The translations under genes and the position numbers were made by a program. Shown here one piece after another: positions 18,363 to 28,381 of a stretch of DNA of 64,000 nucleotides (its first letter is position 1; each line of letters starts with the position of its first letter). Source of the DNA: an uncultured Pelagibacteraceae bacterium (GTDB lineage Bacteria; Pseudomonadota; Alphaproteobacteria; Pelagibacterales; Pelagibacteraceae); NCBI GenBank assembly GCA_902591415.1, contig CACJAU010000002.1, forward strand, positions 1 to 64,000. The letters are read 5' to 3'. A model generated the notes under the pieces. The model was not told the origin of the DNA. It searched no databases and was given only the letters and a program-made list of their open reading frames with translations.

Positions 18363-19103
18363 ATGAGTATATTATGCACCATTTGTGCTCGCGGAGGATC
18401 AAAAGGTCTTTCTAATAAAGCATTAAGAAAAATTAATAATAAGCCTCTGATTTCTTACACAGTTAGACAAGCAGTAAAATCAAAAATTTTCGACGAAATA
18501 ATTGTTTCGACTGACTCTAAAAAAATTCAACGTGTAGCTAAAAATTATGGAGCCAAATCTTGGTTTCTACGACCAAAAAAATTTGCATCAGACAGTAGTT
18601 CAAAGTTATTAGCTATCAGACACGCTTTATCTGAGTCAGAAAAATATTTTAATAAATCTTTTAAAATTTGTGTTGATCTCGATATAACTGCCCCATTAAG
18701 AACAATTAATGATATAAAAAAAGCAATAACAAAATTTAAAAAAAATAAATTTAGCAATCTTATTTCAGTATGTGATGCAAAAAAAAATCCATACTTCAAT
18801 ATGGTCGAAAAAAAAAAAAATCAATTTAAATTAATTAAATACACAAAAAATTCAAGTAAATTTTCTAGAAGTTATACTTCGGATTTTGATATTGTTAGAC
18901 GACAAGATGCACCAAAAGTTTATGAAATGAATGCATCTATTTATATCTTTTCAAGAGAAGCCCTTTTTAAAAAAATGAAGTTACTTAACAAAAAAACTTC
19001 AATATTTCTAATGCCAAGAAACAGATCAATTGATATTGATGATATTTATGATTTAAATTTAGTAAAATTACTTATTAAAGATGATAAAAAATTATTTAGA
19101 TAA
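18363..19103 (+). CDS. legF: CMP-nonulosonate (legionaminate) synthetase, NeuA/LegF family
   Basis: MSILCTICARGGSKGLSNKALRKINNKPLISYTVRQA; the ORF-track start at 18306 lies inside ptmE, so the Met at 18363 is preferred. Confidence 0.85.
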   Translation: MSILCTICARGGSKGLSNKALRKINNKPLISYTVRQAVKSKIFDEIIVSTDSKKIQRVAKNYGAKSWFLRPKKFASDSSSKLLAIRHALSESEKYFNKSFKICVDLDITAPLRTINDIKKAITKFKKNKFSNLISVCDAKKNPYFNMVEKKKNQFKLIKYTKNSSKFSRSYTSDFDIVRRQDAPKVYEMNASIYIFSREALFKKMKLLNKKTSIFLMPRNRSIDIDDIYDLNLVKLLIKDDKKLFR

Positions 19104-19896
19104 ATTTAATTTAAAAAACAAAAAAGCATTTATCATTGGTGGCTGTGGTTTATTGGGCTCTGAAATTTCCGAGGCTCTACTTTCTGCTAATGCAGAAGTT
19201 TTTGTTTTTGATATTGATAGAACAAAAGGGAAGATACTTGAAAAAAGCTTTTCTAAAACAAAATTTAAATATATTTATTTTGATTTAAAAAATACAGATA
19301 GCATTGATAATAAATTTAAAATTTTCATCAAAAAGTATGGATGTCCAAATATATTTATCAATTGTTCATATCCGGCTACAAAAGATTGGAGTAAAAGTTC
19401 CTTCTCAAATAATAGCCTAAAATTGCTTAAAAAAAATATTGATTTGCACTTAAATTCTTATACATGGCTCTCACATAAAGTTTGCGAGTCAATGAAACAA
19501 AAAAAAATTAAAGGATCGGTGATTAATTTTGGATCTATCTACGGTTTGGTTGGACAAAATATGACAATTTATAAAAAAACGAAGATTAAAGAAAATATGA
19601 ATTATTCAATTATAAAAGGAGGAATAATTAATTTTTCAAAACAGCTAGCTTCTTATTACGGTAAAAATAGTATAAGAGTAAATGCCATTTGCCCTGGAGG
19701 TGTACAAGGGCATGTTAAAGGAAAAAATAAAAAACAAGATAAAATATTTGTCAAAAATTATTCAGAATTATGTCCTCTAGGAAGATTAGGTACACCTCAA
19801 GAAATTGCAGCCTCGGTCTTATTTTTAGCATCTGATGCATCTTCTTACATAACTGGATCCACCTTTACTGTTGATGGGGGCTGGACCTCTATTTGA
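19081..19896 (+). CDS. ptmA: SDR-family oxidoreductase, PtmA-like
   Basis: KKAFIIGGCGLLGSEISEALLSANAEVFVFDID; C-terminal PLGRLGTPQEIAASVLFLASDASSYITGSTFTVDGGWTSI. Confidence 0.85.
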   Translation: MIKNYLDKFNLKNKKAFIIGGCGLLGSEISEALLSANAEVFVFDIDRTKGKILEKSFSKTKFKYIYFDLKNTDSIDNKFKIFIKKYGCPNIFINCSYPATKDWSKSSFSNNSLKLLKKNIDLHLNSYTWLSHKVCESMKQKKIKGSVINFGSIYGLVGQNMTIYKKTKIKENMNYSIIKGGIINFSKQLASYYGKNSIRVNAICPGGVQGHVKGKNKKQDKIFVKNYSELCPLGRLGTPQEIAASVLFLASDASSYITGSTFTVDGGWTSI

Positions 19897-21038
19897 TAAC
19901 AAAAATGAGCAATAAAGTTTTAGAAAATCTTTTTTGGTGTAAAAATTGCGTGATGCCTTCAACTAGACCACGTTTAACTTTTGATAAAAGAGTTTTTTGT
20001 TCTGCTTGTCAATGGGCCGAGGAAAAAAAAACATTAGACTGGTCTAAAAGAGAGAAATTACTTAAAAATTTGTTGAATAAACATAAATCATTAGGAAAAA
20101 AATATGACTGCATTACTACTGTAAGCGGCGGAAAAGATGGGTCTTACGTAAGCCACAATATTAAAAATAAATATAAATTAAATCCTTTAACAGTAACTTT
20201 CAGGCCAAGTATGGAAACAAAACTAGGAAAAGAAAATTTAGATAGTTTTATAGCAAAGGGATATAATCATATTCATATCACTGGCGACAAAGAAGCAATG
20301 CGAGTGCTCAATAGAATTGGTCTTCTTGAAATGGGATTTCCATATTATGGCTGGTTAATTGGTATACACACATCTGTTCTAAGATTAGCTACACTAATGA
20401 AAATTCCATTAATTTTTTATTCGGAAGATGGCGAAGTCGAGTATGGCGGTGACAGAAAACATAAAGACAATGGAATCTACGGAATAGATTATCAAATTTC
20501 AGCTTATATGGAGTCAGGATATGACAAGGTAATATCCAAAGCAAAAAAAGAGGGTGTAACAGACCAACAATTATACTGGTTTACTTTTCCAAGTAAAAAA
20601 GAGGTGGAAAACTTAAAAATTGAAATAACACATTGGAGTTTTTATGAGAATTGGGATCCTTATAGGAATTATTTGGTTGCCAAAGAGCATTGTGGGTTAA
20701 AGGAAAATAAAACTTTAAATGAGGGAACATATACTAACTATTCTATGACAGACCAAAGTCTATTTGAACTACACATGTATTTTATGTATTTAAAGTTTGG
20801 CTTTGGAAGAGCCACTAGTGACGCCGCTATAGATGTGAGAAGAGGAGCAATGTCTAGGGATCAAGCTGTACAATTAGTTCAATTGTATGATGATATTTAT
20901 CCTGAAAAGCATTTTGAGGAATATTGTAATTACTATAAAATTTCTATGAAGCAGTTCCTTGAAAACATAGATAAGTGGGCAAACAAAGATTTATTTGAAA
21001 AAAAAAATAAGTGGATACCTAGATTTAAAATTTCATAA
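19893..21038 (+). CDS. N-acetyl sugar amidotransferase (PseA/WbpG-like)
   Basis: WCKNCVMPSTRPRLTFDKRVFCSAC; TVSGGKDGSYVSH PP-loop. Confidence 0.9.
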   Translation: MITKMSNKVLENLFWCKNCVMPSTRPRLTFDKRVFCSACQWAEEKKTLDWSKREKLLKNLLNKHKSLGKKYDCITTVSGGKDGSYVSHNIKNKYKLNPLTVTFRPSMETKLGKENLDSFIAKGYNHIHITGDKEAMRVLNRIGLLEMGFPYYGWLIGIHTSVLRLATLMKIPLIFYSEDGEVEYGGDRKHKDNGIYGIDYQISAYMESGYDKVISKAKKEGVTDQQLYWFTFPSKKEVENLKIEITHWSFYENWDPYRNYLVAKEHCGLKENKTLNEGTYTNYSMTDQSLFELHMYFMYLKFGFGRATSDAAIDVRRGAMSRDQAVQLVQLYDDIYPEKHFEEYCNYYKISMKQFLENIDKWANKDLFEKKNKWIPRFKIS

Positions 21039-21046
21039 ATTTTTTA

Positions 21047-21664
21047 ATGTCAAAACAAAAAATAGTTATTGTTGATGCAGATTTTGGAAATATTGATTCT
21101 GTCGAAAATGCAATTAAACACTTAGGTTATAATTTTCAATCTTTAAAAAAAGTTTCAAATTTGGATAAATACTCACATTTAATTTTACCTGGCGTGGGAT
21201 CATTTAATACCGCAAGTAAAAAGCTACAACTATCTGGTTGGTTTGATGCTATAAAAAAATTTGCCTCACAGTCTAAGCCTATTTTAGGGATTTGTCTGGG
21301 AATGCAATTATTATTTGAAACTAGTGACGAAAATGGTTTATCTCTAGGGCTAAGTTTTTTTAAAGGCCATTGTAAAAAATTCAATTCTCAAAATAAATTG
21401 CCTTTACCGCATATGGGGTTTAATTTTGTGAATCATGGCAACTCAATAATATGGAAAGGTATTCCAAATCCATCTCCCTTTTATTTTATTCACAATTATA
21501 GAGTAAAAGAAACAGACGAATTAGCAATTGCATCCACAACTATTTATGGAGATCAATTTATATCTTTTGTTGAAAAAGAAAAAATTTTTGGTGCCCAATT
21601 CCACCCAGAAAAAAGTCATAGGATAGGATTAAAACTTTTAAAAAATTTTATAGAGCTTAGATAA
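21047..21664 (+). CDS. hisH: Imidazole glycerol phosphate synthase glutaminase subunit (HisH/WbpH-like), sugar-amidination context
   Basis: HLILPGVGSFNTA; ILGICLGMQLLFE; FGAQFHPEKSH. Confidence 0.9.
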   Translation: MSKQKIVIVDADFGNIDSVENAIKHLGYNFQSLKKVSNLDKYSHLILPGVGSFNTASKKLQLSGWFDAIKKFASQSKPILGICLGMQLLFETSDENGLSLGLSFFKGHCKKFNSQNKLPLPHMGFNFVNHGNSIIWKGIPNPSPFYFIHNYRVKETDELAIASTTIYGDQFISFVEKEKIFGAQFHPEKSHRIGLKLLKNFIELR

Positions 21665-22447
21665 ATGGTTTATAAAAGAGTAATTTATTCATTATTATAC
21701 AGCAAAGGTTTTTTTCATTTAAGTAGAAACTTTAGACTTCAACAAGTTGGAGATGTGGATTGGTTAAAAAACAATTTCGGTTTTGGTGAAACTTGTGACT
21801 ATATTGATGAGCTCATGATAACTTTAGTTACTAAAAATCCTGATAAAAAAGAAATAAATAATTATTTTAAAGATGTAAAAAAATTAAAAGAAAATATCTT
21901 TGTACCAATAATCTTAGGTGGCGGCATAAGGACTTTCGATCAAGCAAAGTATTGTTTTTTAAATGGAGCTGATAAAATTTTAATTAATCAGCTTGCTCAT
22001 GAAAAAAATGAAACGATTAATAAAGTTGCCAAAGTTTATGGCGAACAAGCTGTAACTTTAATGGTCGATTATAAAAAAGTCGATGATACTAACTATTCTT
22101 TTACCAACTCAGCTGAAAAAAAATCTATGACTTTGAATAATTATTTTAAGAATATTGAAAATTTGAATTTTGGTGAGATTATTATTAATTCCATAGAAAA
22201 AGATGGCACTGCACAAGGTTTAAACTTAGACTGTTTAGAAGATTTAACAAATAATTTTAATAAACCTGTTTTGCTTATGGGTGGCGCTGGTAAGCCAGAT
22301 CATTTTGTTACTCCATTGAAAAAAAATGAAGTTTCAGGAATAGTTACAGCTAACCTATTCAACTTCCTTGGAGATGGTTTGAAAAAAGCAAGATCATTCT
22401 CAATAGATAATGGAGTAAGGTTAATTGAATTTCAAAGAATACACTAG
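21665..22447 (+). CDS. hisF: Imidazole glycerol phosphate synthase cyclase subunit (HisF/WbpI-like), sugar-amidination context
   Basis: PIILGGGIRTFDQAKYCFLNGADKILIN; SIEKDGTAQGLNLDCLEDL; VLLMGGAGKPDHF. Confidence 0.9.
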   Translation: MVYKRVIYSLLYSKGFFHLSRNFRLQQVGDVDWLKNNFGFGETCDYIDELMITLVTKNPDKKEINNYFKDVKKLKENIFVPIILGGGIRTFDQAKYCFLNGADKILINQLAHEKNETINKVAKVYGEQAVTLMVDYKKVDDTNYSFTNSAEKKSMTLNNYFKNIENLNFGEIIINSIEKDGTAQGLNLDCLEDLTNNFNKPVLLMGGAGKPDHFVTPLKKNEVSGIVTANLFNFLGDGLKKARSFSIDNGVRLIEFQRIH

Positions 22448-22456
22448 AATTTAATT

Positions 22457-23137
22457 ATGCTGGGAAACGTATTATTTTTTGGAAGAAAAGACTGTATTTA
22501 TTCAAATAAATTAAAGTCATTTCTTAAACAGAAAAGTAAAAATTTTTACTATATTCAATCAAGTTTTTCAGGAGAAAAAATAAGAATTTCTAAATTTAAA
22601 AAAATCAAACTTGATTATATTTTTTCATTTAGAAGTTTTTACATATTAAAAAAAGAGTTTTTAAAAAAATGTAAAAAAGCTGCAATAAATTTTCACCCTG
22701 GGACACCAGATTATAGAGGTATTGGATGTATAAATTTTGCTTTATTAAATAATGAGAAATATTATGGGTGTACTGCTCATATTATTAATCAGAAAATTGA
22801 TAATGGTAAAATTTTAAGTGTTAAAAGATTTAAAATAAGAAATAATGATAATGTACAAAGTTGTTTAGAAAAGACCTACAAATTAATGTTTAAGCAAGCC
22901 AAAGACATAATAAAAATACTTAATAAAAATGAACATAATTTAATGAAACTCATTGAAAAAAATAAAAAAATTAAGTGGTCAAAAATTCTCAAAACAAAAA
23001 AAGATTTAGAAAAAATTTATTTAATAAATAAAAATATTTCAAAAAAAAATCTTTTAAGACGAATCAAATCAACGAAAACTAAATTTTTTAAACCTTATGT
23101 TTCACTTCATGGAAAAAAATTTTTCTTATATGATTAA
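22457..23137 (+). CDS. Formyltransferase-family protein (sugar N-formyltransferase-like)
   Basis: AINFHPGTPDYRGIGCINFALLNNEKYYGCTAHIINQKIDNGKIL. Confidence 0.75.
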   Translation: MLGNVLFFGRKDCIYSNKLKSFLKQKSKNFYYIQSSFSGEKIRISKFKKIKLDYIFSFRSFYILKKEFLKKCKKAAINFHPGTPDYRGIGCINFALLNNEKYYGCTAHIINQKIDNGKILSVKRFKIRNNDNVQSCLEKTYKLMFKQAKDIIKILNKNEHNLMKLIEKNKKIKWSKILKTKKDLEKIYLINKNISKKNLLRRIKSTKTKFFKPYVSLHGKKFFLYD

Positions 23138-24035
23138 AAATATTTTAATAATAGGTTCGGGATCAATCGCAAAAAATCATTATAAAAATTTGAAGAATAT
23201 AAACAAAAATTTTAATTATTTTTTAATTTCTTCAAGAAAATTTAATTCTCTAATTAAAAAAGATTTTACAAAAATAATTAATTTTAACCCAAATTATATT
23301 TTAATTTGTTCTCCATCTTCTTACCATTATCAACATTTAGATTTTATAGAGAAAAATTTTATTAAAAGGATAATACTTATAGAAAAACCAATTTTTTCGA
23401 AATTTCACAAGTTTTCGAAAAAATTAAAAAATAAATACTTCATTGGATATAATTTAAGATTTCATCCAGTATTAAAATTTCTTAAGAAATATTTACAAAA
23501 CAAAAAATGTTATTTTGTAAGAGTAAATTGTAGTTCATATTTACCTCACTGGAGAAAAAAAAATTATACCAAATCAGTTAGTGCACAAAAAAAATTAGGT
23601 GGTGGAGTTTTATTAGAACTTAGTCATGAATTAGATTATCTGTTATGGCTATTCAGAAAAATCAAAATTACTAACGTTTTAAATAAAAAAATTTCTAATC
23701 TAAAAATTGATACAGATGATGTTTTAATTCTTAATTGTATTACCTCTAAAAAAACAATTATAAATTTAACAATTAATTTTTTTTCAAGAATACCTAGTAG
23801 AGAAATATTTATTGATGGACAAAATTTTAGCATTCATGCAAATTTTTTGAATAATACAATTAAAATAAATGAACAAAAAAAAAAGAAAATTGTAAAATTT
23901 AAAAAGTTTTCAATTAGCGAAACTTATAAATTAGAAAATTTAAGTATTATAAATAATAAAAAATCAAATATTTGTACTTTCAAAGAAGGTTTAAAATTAA
24001 TGAATTTTATTAAGGAAATAAGAAATCATGATTAA
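23130..24035 (+). CDS. Gfo/Idh/MocA-family oxidoreductase
   Basis: IKNILIIGSGSIAKNHYKNL; ILICSPSSYHYQHLDFIEKN; IEKPIF; HELDYLLWLF; start probably at an internal Met rather than 23097. Confidence 0.8.
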   Translation: MIKNILIIGSGSIAKNHYKNLKNINKNFNYFLISSRKFNSLIKKDFTKIINFNPNYILICSPSSYHYQHLDFIEKNFIKRIILIEKPIFSKFHKFSKKLKNKYFIGYNLRFHPVLKFLKKYLQNKKCYFVRVNCSSYLPHWRKKNYTKSVSAQKKLGGGVLLELSHELDYLLWLFRKIKITNVLNKKISNLKIDTDDVLILNCITSKKTIINLTINFFSRIPSREIFIDGQNFSIHANFLNNTIKINEQKKKKIVKFKKFSISETYKLENLSIINNKKSNICTFKEGLKLMNFIKEIRNHD

Positions 24036-25179
24036 ATTATCAGAACCGTACTTTTTTGGATCAGAATTAAAACATTTAAAAAAATGTTTGGAAACAAAAT
24101 GGATTTCTTCTGGAGGAGATGAAGTTAAAAAATTTGAAAAAAAAATGAAAAAATTTACATCTGGAAAATATAATTTAGCGACTATAAATTGTACAGCAGC
24201 ATTGCAATTGGCAGTAAGATTATTAAAACCAAAAAATAATGATGAAATTATAGTTCCTACTATTACTTTCGTAGCAACAATAAATTCTGTTATTTATAAT
24301 AATTGTAACCCTATTTTTATGGATTGTGATGACAATCTTATGTTGGATAAAAATAAATTTTATAATTACGTCAAAAAAAATACTTTTTATAAAAAAGGTT
24401 TCACATTTAATAAAAAAACAAAAAAAAGAATTTTATCTTTAATTATTGTTAACACATTTGGTAATTTATTTGATTTTGATGACCAATTTAAAACTTTCTG
24501 TAAAAAGAGAAATATTAAAATAATTGAGGACTCAGCCGAAAGTCTGGGATCTTTTTTTTACGATAAGAAAAAAAACAAAGGTATAGATTTCAGTTGTTAT
24601 TCTTTCAATGGCAATAAATTGATAACATCAGGTGGCGGTGGTTTGATATCTATGAACAATATTAAAGATTACAATTTAGCAAAGCATCTATCATCACAGG
24701 CAAAAAAAGACGCAACCCAATTTATTCATGACGATGTTGGCTTCAATTTTCGTATGTCAAATTTACATGCTGCAATTGGAATGTCACAAATTTCAAACTT
24801 GAAAAAAGTTAAAAAGAAAAAACAAAAAATTCACAATCTATACAGGGATAGTATAAATAATATTAAAGGTTTGTTTATTTTACCCAACCCTAAATACTGC
24901 AGCTCAAATAATTGGTTGAATATTTTAATAATTGATAAGAAAAAATACGGATTATCGAAAAATAAAATTATTGAAAAGTTCAGAGAATTTAATATCGAAA
25001 CAAGATCGTTATGGAGTCCAAATCATTTACAAAAACCTTTCTTAAAGTTTGAGAAATATGAACTTGATAAGGCAAAAAAAATGTTTGAGAGATGTATTTG
25101 CATACCTAGCAGTTTTGGATTGAAATTAAGTGATCAAAAAAAAATTATAAAACTTTTACAGAATAAGTTTAGAAAATAA
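24028..25179 (+). CDS. legC: DegT/DnrJ/EryC1 PLP aminotransferase, LegC-like
   Basis: KWISSGGDEVKKFE; LATINCTAALQLAVRLL; IEDSAESLGSFF; SFNGNKLITSGGGGLIS. Confidence 0.85.
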   Translation: MIKLSEPYFFGSELKHLKKCLETKWISSGGDEVKKFEKKMKKFTSGKYNLATINCTAALQLAVRLLKPKNNDEIIVPTITFVATINSVIYNNCNPIFMDCDDNLMLDKNKFYNYVKKNTFYKKGFTFNKKTKKRILSLIIVNTFGNLFDFDDQFKTFCKKRNIKIIEDSAESLGSFFYDKKKNKGIDFSCYSFNGNKLITSGGGGLISMNNIKDYNLAKHLSSQAKKDATQFIHDDVGFNFRMSNLHAAIGMSQISNLKKVKKKKQKIHNLYRDSINNIKGLFILPNPKYCSSNNWLNILIIDKKKYGLSKNKIIEKFREFNIETRSLWSPNHLQKPFLKFEKYELDKAKKMFERCICIPSSFGLKLSDQKKIIKLLQNKFRK

Positions 25180-25184
25180 GCTCT

Positions 25185-26384
25185 ATGTTGATAATTTTAT
25201 TCCCGTATAAGTTTTCAAATTTTTTTTATAAAAAATATCAAGTTAATGAACTGAAAAAAAAATTCAAAAAAAAATTAGAAGTACATGATGTTTCAAACAT
25301 TGTTTTTAAAAAAAAATTAAAATTAGTAAAATCAAAAAGACATAAATCTGTTCTTGCATTTAGCAAAATCAAAGAATGGGAAAATCATCTCAAAAAAATT
25401 ATAAAAAAAGAAAAAAAAATTTTTGTAATAAATTTATTATTTTTAAGCTCATTTAGAAGTTTTTATCTTCATTATCTTTTATTTAAATATAAACTCAGTA
25501 TAATAAAGATTAATTCTCCAGAAGTGTCTGCCCCACAATTTAAAAGATCAATTTTAATAAAATTATTTATATTTTTAAAATTGCTTTTTTTAAATCCATT
25601 GAGATTAATATTTATTGTGAAAGACACAATATTGAAAAAATTAATAAAAATTTTCAAATTCCATGAGCTTTATGTAACCATCTGTGGTTTTAAATCCAAA
25701 AAATTTTTATATCCACTAGAAATAAATGCAAAAAAAATAAAATTAATAAATTTTCACTCTTCAGATTATGCAAATTATTTAACTAATAAATCTAAGAAAG
25801 ACTTAAATAAAAAAAATTACATTGTTTTTTTAGATATCAAAGCTCCGGCATTTTCTGGTGATGATATTTTATTAAACAATGAAATAAAATATAATATAGA
25901 AAATTGGTATGAAGATTTAAATAAATTTTTAAAAAGAATTGAAAAAATCTTCAAAAATAAAGTAATAATAATTCCTCATCCTAGTGTAAGAAAATTAAAA
26001 AATATTTATTATGATAAACAATTTTTAGTAGCTAAGGATCCTGATGCTACCAATAAATTAATACCAAATAGTCAATTTGTAATTGCGAATGGAGCAACAA
26101 CAGCCATTAGTTATTGCGTAATTTATAATAAACCAGTTGTTTTTATTTATTGTGATCAAGTCGTAAAAAAAAATCCTACTATGTTATTTGAAACAAAAAA
26201 TTTGAGCAAAATACTTTCTTCTTCAATAGTTAATATAAACAAAAATATTCTTGAAAAAGATTTTATTTTAAATATAAATAAAAAAAAATATTCAAATTAT
26301 AAATTTAATTTTTTAACATCAAAAAAAATAAAAAATATCTCTAATATAGAAATTTTAAAAAATTTAATTAAAAACAATCATTAA
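25185..26384 (+). CDS. Hypothetical surface-carbohydrate biosynthesis protein, possibly GT-B fold
   Basis: IIIPHPSVRKLKN...NSQFVIANGATTAISYCVIYNKPVVFIYCDQV, resembling the C-terminal nucleotide-binding half of GT-B enzymes. Confidence 0.5.
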   Translation: MLIILFPYKFSNFFYKKYQVNELKKKFKKKLEVHDVSNIVFKKKLKLVKSKRHKSVLAFSKIKEWENHLKKIIKKEKKIFVINLLFLSSFRSFYLHYLLFKYKLSIIKINSPEVSAPQFKRSILIKLFIFLKLLFLNPLRLIFIVKDTILKKLIKIFKFHELYVTICGFKSKKFLYPLEINAKKIKLINFHSSDYANYLTNKSKKDLNKKNYIVFLDIKAPAFSGDDILLNNEIKYNIENWYEDLNKFLKRIEKIFKNKVIIIPHPSVRKLKNIYYDKQFLVAKDPDATNKLIPNSQFVIANGATTAISYCVIYNKPVVFIYCDQVVKKNPTMLFETKNLSKILSSSIVNINKNILEKDFILNINKKKYSNYKFNFLTSKKIKNISNIEILKNLIKNNH

Positions 26385-26392
26385 AAACTTAA

Positions 26393-27601
26393 ATGAAAAA
26401 AAAAATTGGAATTTTTTGGGAAAATTTTGAATATGGTGGTGTTGGAACCTATTTAATCACATTATTGAATAATAAAAGATTTAAAAATTTTCAAATAACT
26501 ATTTTTACAAATACGACTAACAAGGCAATTAATAAGAGTTTTAGAAAAGAAATCGGAAACAAAAAAGATTTAAAAATTGTTCCCTATAAATCAATAAATG
26601 TAATTTTTTTTAAAAACATTATTTTAAAGATAATCTTCCACGCCCTCAGGCCGTTGTTATTTTTTTTGTCGATAATTCAAATTTATTTTCTATTAAAAAG
26701 TAGAAGGTTCGACTATTTTATTTCTCAATGTGGTGGTTTTGGAGATTTCAGATCAGATTTTGTAAGCATTATTCCAGCTAAAATTTTAAAATACCCTGTA
26801 AGAACAGTAGTTTTGCATCATTGTTATACCAGACCAAAACTATGGGGCGGTCTTATAAACTTAATTAATTATTTTATAGCTAAATTTTGCTCTAGCTTTA
26901 TCTTTGTTTCAAAGGCAACGCTAAAAGATATTAAAAAGAATACGCCTATTTTGAAAAATAAAAAAATTTACCATGAAATTATTCACAATGGAATAAGCAC
27001 AAAAAAAATAACTAAGAGAAAAAATTATAGTAAAAATATAAATACAATAGTTTTATCCAGATTAGAATATAGCAAAGGGCATCTTGATCTAATTGAAGCT
27101 TTCAAATATTTACCAGAAAAAACAAGAGAAAAATTTAAAGTGCATTTTGTAGGAAAAGGTGACAAAAAATTTGTAGAATTTTTAAAAAAAAAAGTAGTGG
27201 ATTCTAATTTAAATAATATTTTTAAATTTAAAGGTTATGTAAATGAGGAAAGTAGGAAAATTTTATCTAAATATGATCTTTTAATATCTCCATCAAGAGA
27301 TTTTGAAGGATTCGGGCTTTCGGTAGCAGAGTCCCTCTCAGTAGGCGTCCCGGTAATCTCAACAAAAGTTGGTGGTGTTTTAGATTATCTAGATAATAAA
27401 AATTCAATTTTAGTAAAAGCTAAAAGTCCTAGATCTCTCGCATCTAGTATACAACTTTTTTTTACTAATAGGATAAAATATGAAAAAAAAGCTATTGTAG
27501 GTAAAAAATTAATTCAAAATTCTTTTTCTGAGGACAAGATGGCTCACAATTATGTTAAACATCTTAAAAGGGTAAAAAATTTAAATGTACAGAATTCCTA
27601 A
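26393..27601 (+). CDS. Glycosyltransferase family 4
   Basis: IVLSRLEYSKGHLDLIEAFKYL; SPSRDFEGFGLSVAESLSVGVPVISTKVGGVLDYL. Confidence 0.85.
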   Translation: MKKKIGIFWENFEYGGVGTYLITLLNNKRFKNFQITIFTNTTNKAINKSFRKEIGNKKDLKIVPYKSINVIFFKNIILKIIFHALRPLLFFLSIIQIYFLLKSRRFDYFISQCGGFGDFRSDFVSIIPAKILKYPVRTVVLHHCYTRPKLWGGLINLINYFIAKFCSSFIFVSKATLKDIKKNTPILKNKKIYHEIIHNGISTKKITKRKNYSKNINTIVLSRLEYSKGHLDLIEAFKYLPEKTREKFKVHFVGKGDKKFVEFLKKKVVDSNLNNIFKFKGYVNEESRKILSKYDLLISPSRDFEGFGLSVAESLSVGVPVISTKVGGVLDYLDNKNSILVKAKSPRSLASSIQLFFTNRIKYEKKAIVGKKLIQNSFSEDKMAHNYVKHLKRVKNLNVQNS

Positions 27602-28379
27602 ATTTTTAAAGCCAAAAGTGACAAGCGATCTTATTAGAATCGGAAGTTCTAATGATGGTGGATATGTAATCCCAAAGAACGCAGCTGTTGATACAGATAT
27701 ATTAATTAGTTTTGGATTGTTTGATGATTGGAAATTTGAGGAGGATTTTAAAAAATTTAAGAACTGCAAAATTATTTGTTATGATCATAGTGTTACAACA
27801 AAATTTTGGATTATAAGGTTTATTAAAAATTGCTATTCTATTTTATTAATGAACAATATAGCAGATAATATCAAAAAATTTTTTACTTATTTTGAATATT
27901 TAATTTTCTTTAATAAAAAGGACGTGCTTCACTTAAAAAAATTTATTGCTCCTAAAAATGAATTTACTTTTGGCATAAATAATAAAAACAAGACTGACTT
28001 AAATGAAATATTATCAAAAAACTTATATGAAAATATTTTTTTAAAAATAGATATTGAAGGAAGTGAGTATAGAATACTAGATCAGATAATTTTACACCAA
28101 AATAAAATCAAAGGAGCTGTTATAGAATTTCATTCTTGTGATTTACTTTTTGACAGAATTGAAAAGTTCATTAGTAATTTTGACTTAGATTTAATACACA
28201 TTCACGTTAATAATTATTCAAATATAAATCAGTCATCAAATCCAGATGTAATCGAGCTTACTTTCTGTCAGAAAAAGTATTCCAAAAAGTCAAAAGTTGA
28301 AAATCTTAATTATCCTATAAAAGATTTAGACTCTCCAAATAATAAAAATGAGGAAGATCCTCAGGTGTCATTTTATTAA
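27585..28379 (+). CDS. FkbM-like methyltransferase-domain protein
   Basis: RIGSSNDGGYVIP; IFLKIDIEGSEYRILDQII. Confidence 0.6.
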   Translation: MYRIPKFLKPKVTSDLIRIGSSNDGGYVIPKNAAVDTDILISFGLFDDWKFEEDFKKFKNCKIICYDHSVTTKFWIIRFIKNCYSILLMNNIADNIKKFFTYFEYLIFFNKKDVLHLKKFIAPKNEFTFGINNKNKTDLNEILSKNLYENIFLKIDIEGSEYRILDQIILHQNKIKGAVIEFHSCDLLFDRIEKFISNFDLDLIHIHVNNYSNINQSSNPDVIELTFCQKKYSKKSKVENLNYPIKDLDSPNNKNEEDPQVSFY

Positions 28380-28381
28380 AT

